Positions 9,352 through 14,956 of a stretch of 14,956 bases of DNA are shown in pieces. Source of the stretch: Gracilaria vermiculophylla (lineage: Eukaryota > Rhodophyta > Florideophyceae > Gracilariales > Gracilariaceae); contig JAHNZQ020000181.1 in the NCBI GenBank assembly GCA_019155205.2, positions 2,482,585 to 2,497,540 of the forward strand. Direction: 5' to 3'. Position numbers and translations under genes: made by a program. The number at the start of each line of letters is the position of its first letter. The stretch's first letter is position 1. Below the pieces are notes generated by a model. That model ran no database searches and was not told the DNA's origin. It saw only the letters and a list, made by a program, of their open reading frames with translations.

Positions 9352-10034
9352 GCCCAAGGTGTAGGAAGGTGAGTGTATGACGACCAAACGCGTTGTAGTA
9401 CCTGAGGAAAGTGCCCTGACGCCACTTGGGAAACGGCTCGCGGTTATACGCTCGACCGAAGAGAGAGCCGCGTCTTGCCACCATCTTGGAATTCGTGGAG
9501 AAACCGGGCGCCCGAAGGCCGGCGAGATATGGAGCACGATAGTGGGGCGTACGTTCATATCCAGTGGAGGCTGACTAGAGCGCAGACGAGACGATTGTGA
9601 GACGATGCACCTTCACGGAGATGGAACGAACGGACGCGACAAGCCGGGTGTTTCCCAAAGAAGGGCCCGCGAAGGAATTGGAGCGTCCAGCGCCGTGAGG
9701 GAGTCGGTGTGCAGTTCGGCCTGACTCATGCTCCAACCACGGAGCGTGAGTCAGTCGAAGGTGCACGCCTGAACCGCGCACGAGACGCTTGAGTGTGCAA
9801 AAGCTCACGCCGCCGACTGGCGCGGCGGCACCGACGGGTTACGCCTAGAAGGAGGAGACGCAGCCGGGTCAAGGAGGACCAGGGCACGCAAACACCACAG
9901 GGGATAAAACATGAGCCCGCGCAGTACGCCGCGCAGGATTATGGAACTATGGAGGAACGCTTGAAGGAAAGAATGTGTCACACTGCCGGAGGCCGCGCTT
10001 GCATCAACACTGATAGGAGCCACCCCGGGGATCG
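9352..10034. other. Non-coding leader region upstream of the gypsy gag
   Basis: No convincing gene is visible on either strand; short basic ORFs here have no recognisable domain. By position it should hold the leader, primer-binding site and perhaps LTR remnants of the - strand element, but I could not identify a primer-binding site or a repeat shared with the left flank. It contains the hairpin at 9721-9754. Confidence 0.5.
9721..9754. promoter_or_regulatory. 14-bp hairpin with TGACTCA/TGAGTCA boxes
   Basis: CTGACTCATGCTCC (9721-9734) pairs with GGAGCGTGAGTCAG (9741-9754) around a 6-nt loop, with a single G-T wobble. Both arms carry TGA(C/G)TCA, the known site of bZIP factors of the AP-1/Gcn4 type. 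It lies 370 bp upstream of the gag start, where promoter elements of the gypsy element would be. Regulatory use is inference. Confidence 0.4.
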
Positions 10035-10092
10035 ATGAATGGAAAGATGCACCTAGAGGACGTGGTGCAACTCAGGAAAGGGGGTATGTAGT
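10035..10092 (+). pseudogene. Terminal codons of a + strand gypsy-type pol
   Basis: A short frame from ATG 10035 ends LEDVVQLRKGGM followed by TAG at 10090-10092. The purine tract encodes the Arg-Lys-Gly-Gly part and the stop codon lies inside the LTR start, as is common in Ty3/gypsy elements. The - strand element has a comparable end (FRKGGGG, about 2134-2156). Upstream the frame is closed by TAG at 10014, so only this tip can be supported. Confidence 0.35.
10075..10086 (+). promoter_or_regulatory. Polypurine tract of a + strand LTR element
   Basis: AGGAAAGGGGG followed by TA sits directly before the TG of the LTR at 10087. It matches the purine tract of the - strand gypsy element over 11 nt but points the other way. 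Confidence 0.5.
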
Positions 10093-10269
10093 ACAGTGGC
10101 TCCTAATGAAAATGGTTGTGTGGCGTTATGGCATAATATTCCCAATGAAGGCTCATATTTTATTAACGGAGCCAAGTGGTGCATAATTCTACCTGCGCGC
10201 GCTATAGTATCCTTAACGGACGGTAGAATTATTATTTATTTTAGTTAATTTGTGCGGTTAGTTACTACA
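10087..10269 (+). mobile_element. 183-bp LTR (probable 3' LTR) of a + strand retroelement
   Basis: The segment starts TGTAGTA and ends TACTACA, a perfect 7-bp terminal inverted repeat with the TG...CA ends of an LTR, and it follows a polypurine tract. It is AT-rich compared with its flanks. Inside, ATAATTCTACC (10183-10193) pairs with GGTAGAATTAT (10222-10232), and TTAACGGA occurs twice. It is not a simple solo LTR, because the 5 bases on either side (GGGTA and GTGTT) do not match. No partner LTR is present in the window. Confidence 0.55.
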
Positions 10270-10443
10270 GTGTTGAAACCTGCCGAAGCGGGCTCCCGGC
10301 ATGATACTTAATCTGCCGGTCGAGTTTCACCTCTGGGGAAGTAAACCAAGCACCTTTGAGTCTTAATCTACTTTTCTGGTGGAGACTCTCGTTGATCATC
10401 CTCAGGTTTCTAAGCCACCGATCCCCGGTGCGCATTATGTCAG
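10270..10443. other. Intergenic or repeat-derived stretch without recognised features
   Basis: No ORF or known motif. There is a small inverted repeat TGCCG...CGGCA near 10280-10300 and a CCACCGATCCCCGGTG near-palindrome near 10416-10431. I see nothing else in it. Confidence 0.5.
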
Positions 10444-10523
10444 CTGTTGGAAAACAGATGAGCTATTTGCGCCATACTCTCTTGTGACACAGGGCGCACA
10501 GTTCACCATTTGAACTATCAACA
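10444..10523 (+). repeat. 80-bp direct repeat, copy 1
   Basis: Identical to 10674-10753 except for one C/T difference. The repeat begins TGTTGG (after a shared C) and ends CAACA, so its ends look like those of a very small LTR. I found no matching target duplication outside the pair. Confidence 0.9.
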
Positions 10524-10620
10524 CGCCCCCTCGCCCTGTACTTCCTTACAGAACGAGACCTCGAGCTTACAGTAGCCAATCTTCACTACTGCTGTACACC
10601 TGTACAATTTCTCAGGCTTA

Positions 10621-10673
10621 GGTCACTTCTGGGAATCGAACCCAGGGTCCTAGCGATTAGCTGGGCCCATAGC
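10621..10673 (-). other. tRNA-like segment (T-arm/B box), possible SINE head
   Basis: On the - strand CTGGG-TTCGATT-CCCAG (10645-10629) is a perfect 5-bp T-arm with a 7-nt loop, and GGTTCGATTCC is a full B-box match for RNA polymerase III. The following AAGTGACC resembles an acceptor 3' strand, but no matching 5' acceptor, D-arm or anticodon arm can be folded. It is not a complete tRNA gene. A tRNA-derived SINE or a tRNA fragment caught in a small retroelement is the likeliest reading. Confidence 0.5.
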
Positions 10674-10753
10674 CTGTTGGAAAACAGATGAGCTATTTGC
10701 GCTATACTCTCTTGTGACACAGGGCGCACAGTTCACCATTTGAACTATCAACA
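10674..10753 (+). repeat. 80-bp direct repeat, copy 2
   Basis: Second copy of 10444-10523, with starts 230 bp apart and 150 bp of sequence between the copies. Read on the - strand it contains ATAGCTCATCTG, a possible A box placed about 55 nt before the B box at 10632-10642. Confidence 0.9.
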
Positions 10754-10787
10754 AGCAGCGCCCGCAGGAGCATTGTCAGCCCAGTGA

Positions 10788-10955
10788 ACCTCCTCCTCCG
10801 CTTGGTGCTTGCGGATCAAATTTGAGAATTCCCCCGGCTCGCGACAGCGAATACCGGAGATTAACTTAAGGAACACGCACCTTTGGAGTCAACAAAAACT
10901 CCTAAGGGATGTTGTGCTCTACTACCTCGAAAGGAGAACTGGCAGCACCACATAA
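10788..10955 (+). pseudogene. 5' fragment of family X, copy 2
   Basis: An open frame of 55 codons between TGA 10785-10787 and TAA 10953-10955 matches the start of the X copy at 1-143, including the shared NSPGSRQRIPE and DVVLYYL(D/E)RR peptides. Where copy 1 has stop codons this copy has GAG (Glu) and CAA (Gln). Homology fades after about 10955, so only the 5' part of X survives here before other sequence takes over. It gives independent evidence that X was a coding sequence. Confidence 0.65.
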
Positions 10956-11149
10956 CCCACCAATTTATTGGAGCTACGAGAAGCTCCCGGGAAACGTGTG
11001 TCCCATGTGTTTTTTAAGCTTAGCTGAACGTTCTCGCACTGCGTTTACGACAAATGAACATCGACCACATGTCAGAAGTTCAAGCCACAGCTATGGGCCC
11101 AGGGACTGATTACAGCGTGCACAAAATTCTAAGTCCAACCAGATTCTGA
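10956..11149 (+). other. Junction between X fragment and copia element
   Basis: No ORF can be assigned with confidence. From about 11110 a neighbouring frame reads like the N-terminal part of the copia gag (a TWYRK peptide near 11150), so the element probably begins inside or before this stretch. I did not find a 5' LTR or primer-binding site. Confidence 0.4.
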
Positions 11150-11827
11150 CATGGTACCGAAAAGCTACTTTGGCGAGAGGCTGTATTAGAGTGGGCAGAA
11201 AATCTAGATGCACGTGCTGGCTTTGGTGACAGCCGCGGTAAAGCAGAAGCCGAGACACTTGCTATGACTCTCTACAGATCGCCAGAATTTGGAAAGAAAG
11301 AGATCATCGAGAAAGCAGAAAGAAAAGGGGAACTAATATTGAATGTCAAAAGCCACGAAGATTTGTGTCAATCCGAAATTGTTAGAATAATTGTCAACTT
11401 AATGGCAATGGGTTCAACTACAAACCGTTTCCTCAGAATGATCAGGCTTCATAAATATGCCAATCTTTGCATAACTAAGGTATCGGAATCCATCCCTGAG
11501 TACTTCGACCGTGTTACGGGACCGGTTGTGTCATATCTTGACCTAACAAGATCGGACCGATACTCAAGTGAAAGCCAGAATCTAGCCATATCCTGCCTCT
11601 GAAATGCAACACTAACGTCCTAGACTTTCGCAAATATTATGAACAACGTAGTGGCGGTCTGCAAGAATAATGAAAAGGACCCTGACGCCATTGTTTCTAT
11701 CAATCTGCACCGCCTTGAATCAATCGACAAAATACTCAGAGATCTCAAAGAGAACTTTCCGAAGCAGATCAGTCACCAAGAATTGAACTACTGTTTGGAA
11801 TTTTTCCAGACAATCATCGAACAATAG
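11150..11827 (+). pseudogene. Copia gag
   Basis: One frame is open from 11150 to TAG 11825-11827 except for TGA 11600-11602 and TAG 11621-11623. The protein is helical and charged: a REAVLEWAENLDARAGFGD stretch, then MTLYRSPEFGKKE, a mid region with SESIPEYFDRV, and a C-terminal helix ending LEFFQTIIEQ. The spacing resembles a copia Gag capsid region, which packages the element RNA. The first Met in this frame is at 11264, but the coding look starts about 110 bases upstream, so the true start was lost with a frameshift near 11158. The TAG at 11621 sits where Gln would suit the helix (a C to T change), which is inference. Confidence 0.7.
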
Positions 11828-12150
11828 TATCGTAATCTTAATGAAAACAGGAAATTTGTATGGATAGGACTTGAACAATAGAAAAACAGTGAAAGTCAAA
11901 GGTGAAGATTTAAGGGCCCTTATGAACTTTACTCGCCGTTACAGAAAGAACCATAGACGCAAACGGGTTTCCACGAAAACGAAGACATCCAACCGCACCC
12001 GGAGCAAACGGGAAACATAAACCTGAGCGATGACAGCAAAAATAAGAACGACCAGCACAGTGGATCTTCTTCACAGAAAACACATCAATCCCGGAGCGAC
12101 GAAAAGAAGGAAAAAAAGACCACTAAACGGTTTTATCAGTAAGGGATTCG
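11828..12150 (+). pseudogene. Basic linker between copia gag and protease
   Basis: No domain is recognisable. A short frame from ATG 11922 encodes an Arg/Lys-rich peptide of about 30 residues, plausible as the nucleic-acid-binding end of Gag, and the bases after it encode a Lys/Ser-rich stretch. No CCHC zinc knuckle is visible. Frames are broken, so this is probably eroded gag tail. Confidence 0.35.
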
Positions 12151-12165
12151 GAGACTTGTATGGAT

Positions 12166-12618
12166 CCGAATCCCATAGTGGACGAAGGTAAACCAACTTA
12201 ACCGGGTGGCCTATGGTCCGCAATGTGGCTTTGTGAAGTGCTGGGTATAAACTTGGAACCTTATAAACCGAGAAAGGTACATCAGAGAAGATGGGGTCAC
12301 GAATGCGTTGAGGTAAAACAGGTGGTGCGCTCACGGACCCTTTACACCCAAGATACGAATGATAGACCCACAGATCCCACTTTTGACTTGATCGACGATG
12401 ACTCTCCTCTGACGACTGGAGTAGATGTTAGGCAGTACAGCATCACAGACGTTCACCAAACTCCACCTTTATTATCCATCAAAATACCTTCAGACACGAG
12501 TGAGCGTGTTTTTAAAATATGCCTGACAGGAAAGAAAGTGATGGAAAAGCGATCGAGGTTGATGATCGTCCCCTCAGTAAGGTTACAAACACCAGAAAGA
12601 TCAGAAATAAAACGTTAG
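12166..12618 (+). pseudogene. Copia aspartic protease region
   Basis: In one frame the peptide IVDEGKPT contains a D-x-G active-site-like motif (12181-12189). It is followed by TAA 12199-12201 and then an open run to 12618. That run includes GGLWSAMWLCEVLGI, DPTFDLIDDDSPLTTGVDVRQYS (here split by the reader as DLIDDDSPL and TGVDVRQYS) and a Pro-rich end. A second hydrophobic-Gly-x-Asp motif about 80 residues after the first Asp is the expected layout of a retropepsin. The last 100 bases overlap the integrase frame, which suggests an indel or a natural frame change. The protease would mature the polyprotein. The assignment relies on its place between gag and integrase. Confidence 0.55.
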
Positions 12619-13460
12619 CAAAGCGTTTGCATAGGTTGACACCCGCACCACCCGACAAAATCATGAGCATATATCGCAGAGCTGGAAAAGCAACATGGGA
12701 ACTCGAAGGAGATGTAAGAAAGATCACTTCAAATTGTATCGTACGTTTCAGCGCAAGACCGCCAATCCCATTCAAAAAGGTATCAATCTCACACGTCAAT
12801 GAGGCATTTAACGTTGAGATACCGGTAGACTTCACGTTCTGCAGCATCCGAAACACGAAGTACATTGTCTTGCCCATGCTAGACGCAGGTTCTAGATACT
12901 CCGAGGCTACAATTACACGAGATAAAAACGCAAGCACTATCGTACTCGTGATAGAATGCGAATGGATACATAAGCATGGGATATCCGACTCTTTATCAGC
13001 AGACGACGAACTATTTTCCAAAGCTGTAGACAATTTCCTTTCCATACAGAATATCAGGTTCAAACCCTGTTCAATTCGAAGACAGAACCAGACAGGGATC
13101 GTAAAGAGTAAGAACAGGGTATTCAAGAGAATACTGGAAAAACTCCAATTGGATGAGACCTCCAGTAACGAGAAGGTCTTACTGTCCAGAGCAGCATTTT
13201 TATCGAATCTATTCACCGGGTTAAAGATCATGAGTAGCTTCGGACTAGAACGTGGATACCAACCCCCAATACTAGGCGTTCCACGTCAGCTGGTAAACGA
13301 AGAGTTGCTTAATTCGTACATGGAACAGTCCGGAACACAGGCGTTACAGCGCCTACTTAGATCCAGGGATAACTCCGGACTCTCGAAGGAATCTATAAAA
13401 CCCGGGGACGAAATCTTGTTTTACTACCGGACCACCGCAAGCAACCAGAGAGACGAGTGA
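12519..13460 (+). pseudogene. Copia integrase with altered catalytic and zinc residues
   Basis: 313 codons are open, from an ATG that lies upstream of the zinc region and need not be a true start. The zinc-binding region (residues 36-80) keeps LHRL and one Cys (residue 73), but the second His (YRRAG) and second Cys (CIVR) are Arg. The core follows: SHVNEAFNVEIPVDF with Asp104, LSADDELF with Asp162, then TGIVKSKNRVFKRIL. In copia integrases the last motif is GxxExKN and carries the catalytic Glu; here that position is Lys196 (AAG at 13104-13106). The family joins cDNA ends to the genome. This copy should be inactive even where its frame is open. The frame continues past TGA 13458-13460 with only stops at 13485 and 13581 into the reverse transcriptase. 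Confidence 0.85.
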
Positions 13461-13586
13461 AAGCCAGCAAAAGTTGTACAGCCGTAGAGACACTACGTCG
13501 AAGTACGAACAAAACAAACTGCTCCCATATCCAAGGTTGCATACGAGGACATAAGGCTGCAGCCCAACTCAGATCTAGCCTAAGAA
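13461..13586 (+). pseudogene. Integrase/reverse transcriptase linker of copia pol
   Basis: The integrase frame carries on here without a shift, broken by TAG 13485-13487 and TAA 13581-13583. The peptide KVAYEDIRLQPNSDLA resembles the linker after the integrase core of copia polyproteins. So integrase and reverse transcriptase were one continuous frame. Confidence 0.6.
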
Positions 13587-14853
13587 TTGTGTGAAAGCGT
13601 GATGGAGGACTATATCGATTTAATGCTTTCCCCGTGTGATTCTCCGAATGAAGTTGAAGAGCCGCAGGTGGAATCCCTATTTTCTTCAGAACGACCCGAG
13701 CCTGTCAAAGAGGCAGGTAAAGCCCACAAGGATACAGGGGAGTATGTGAATGCCTTGCTGCAGAACTTTCAAGAAGATGCACATGGCCCCCTCGGATCAG
13801 ATAAGCAAAGAGCCTTGGAACTTATAACAGAAGTAGTGGGATCCCGACAAGCACCTGCGCACGAAGTACAGTTTGCTCCAGCATGGATACTCAGGAATGC
13901 CATCAAGAAGGAGCATCGAGACAACTGGTCTCACGCATTCATAGAGATTATTGAGTCAGATGTACGAAAAGATGCAAATGTCATATCTTAGCACATGGTA
14001 TTTAAAGTGAAGGAAAACGAAGAACAGCACCGAACACTTATGGAAAGATTGGTCACTCATAGCAACCGGGACAATTCGAATACAATATTAGGAAAGACTG
14101 TTCAAACGCATACATGACCCTCGTGTGAATGCTCTGCAGCATAGCACTATGTTTTGGGTTCGTATTCGGCGTCGCCGATGTGAAGGTAGCTTACTTACAG
14201 AGCGGTCCAATAACGCGCAAAATGTATGTACGCCCAGAACCAGAGTTAGGCAGGAAGAAAAATGTCCTATGGAGACTTACTAAGCTGCCATATTGTATCT
14301 TTGAGACCGGAAGGCAGTGGGCTATGAGGGTTCAATCATGGATGATGTGCAACGGAAGCTGGAAAGGGTATTTGGAGTAGACCAGCAATTCATCAAACGT
14401 GATAATGATGAAAACATAGTGTTGATTATTGAAAAACTCGTGGACGACCTCCGAATAGCAGGACTAAAGCAGAACATTGAGACATGCATGTCGGAGCGTG
14501 AACACGATTTCGCTATAGGAAAAGTCAGGATCGTAGAAAAGCTTACCTTTGCAGGATGCGACATTTCTTTAGATGCGGACTCGAACTTGCTTCTGTCTAT
14601 GTTATCCTACGATGAAAGGATTTGCGCTGTCGATTTGACAAAGGCACGACGGAGAGAGCGTAAAGACACAGCACCAGTCGAAGAGGTACGACAATACCGC
14701 TCTTTAGCGGGTACGCAGATGTACCTTGGATCAACAGTTCTGCCTCATGCATCTATGGTTACCTCGATGATGCAACAAGAACTAGGGATTCTACACGTGA
14801 AGTACTTGATAGATGCCAACGCCATGCTTTCGTCGGTGTTCTCGGAATGCTAG
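13587..14853 (+). pseudogene. Copia reverse transcriptase
   Basis: The fingers region (13587-14110) is in the integrase frame and is stopped by TAG 13989-13991. Near 14110 the frame changes to one showing DVKVAYLQSG (first catalytic Asp) and YVRPEPELGRKKNVLWRLTK, in a segment that reads on through KLPYCIFETGRQW. Near 14340 it changes again to a frame with KLVDDLRIAG at about 14431-14460, where VDD (14440-14448) is the second catalytic motif. The C-terminal part has YRSLAGTQMYLG, typical of copia, and ends at TAG 14851-14853. The polymerase would copy element RNA into cDNA. Catalytic Asps are kept, and two frameshifts and one stop break the gene. Confidence 0.88.
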
Positions 14854-14956
14854 ATAAGGGTGCTAGATTGCAAGTTTATTAGGGAATCACTCAAAAAAAC
14901 TACGAAAACGCTAGATTCTGCTAGTTCGCGGTGGTTGGCAAGCAAAAAAAAATATT
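14854..14956 (+). other. AT-rich end of window, no recognised gene
   Basis: RNase H of the copia element would be expected here, but no DTD or SDAS-like motif is visible. The string GCTAGAT recurs three times (14849, 14860 and 14910), with A-runs in between. The element is either truncated or diverged from here on. Confidence 0.4.

Larger units (their letters stand above)
11110..14956 (+). mobile_element. Ty1/copia LTR retrotransposon, degenerate, runs to the window end
   Basis: The order is gag, protease, integrase, reverse transcriptase. Integrase before reverse transcriptase defines Ty1/copia and separates it from the gypsy element on the left. Coding similarity is continuous, but the frame changes near 11158, between protease and integrase (about 12520-12618), near 14110 and near 14340, and there are at least seven in-frame stops. 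The DNA is more AT-rich than the left part of the window. RNase H is not recognisable before the window ends, and no LTR was found on the left side. Confidence 0.88.

Noticed and set aside
9793..10038. Arg-rich 81-codon open frame on the + strand
   Set aside because: Low-complexity basic start, no homology I can see, and no link to a neighbouring domain.
10087..10269. 5' LTR of the - strand gypsy element
   Set aside because: In that orientation the LTR is not followed by a TGG-starting primer-binding site, whereas in + orientation it directly follows a polypurine tract. The reading is not fully excluded.
10621..10700. Functional tRNA gene on the - strand
   Set aside because: Only the T-arm and part of the acceptor end are present. 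The 5' acceptor, D-arm and anticodon arm cannot be folded.
10420..10760. CRISPR-like array
   Set aside because: Only two long repeats, with no regular spacers, in a eukaryotic retroelement setting.

Overview
The window looks like nuclear DNA from a eukaryote with a repeat-rich genome, such as an alga or other protist, or a fungus-like lineage. The sequence does not fix the species. Nearly everything I can support is transposable-element DNA in several nested or abutted layers, and I see no intact host gene. The left two thirds are GC-rich. The copia part on the right is visibly richer in A+T.

Layout: (1) 1-2134, + strand: a decayed copy of an unrecognised protein family, called X here, with an N-terminal region, a Pro/Ala-rich linker and a charged helical tail. 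A second, short 5' fragment of X lies at 10788-10955. (2) 2135-9351, - strand: an almost full-length Ty3/gypsy chromovirus-like element. Its order is gag, protease, reverse transcriptase, RNase H, integrase, degenerate chromodomain and a candidate polypurine tract. Gag and pol are in different frames (pol at -1), and the gag stop codon lies in the loop of a 9-bp hairpin. (3) 4581-5313: a 733-bp insertion with TG...CA ends and a perfect 5-bp target duplication (AGTCC). It splits pol between reverse transcriptase and RNase H and is best read as a solo LTR. (4) 9352-10269: the gypsy leader region with a 14-bp hairpin, then the 3' terminus of a different LTR element on the + strand (end of pol, polypurine tract and a 183-bp LTR). 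(5) 10270-10787: repeat-derived noncoding DNA with an 80-bp direct repeat pair and a tRNA-like B-box hairpin on the - strand. (6) 11150 to the window end, + strand: a decayed Ty1/copia element (gag, protease, integrase, reverse transcriptase).

The two large retroelements and family X decay in the same way. Long reading frames are kept over kilobases and broken mainly by single in-frame stop codons, with few frameshifts. No element here can make a complete polyprotein as it stands. The most unusual items are the X family (its second copy has sense codons where the first has stops), the TSD-flanked solo LTR, the gag/pol boundary hairpin, and the opposite-strand LTR terminus that shares its polypurine tract with the gypsy element.
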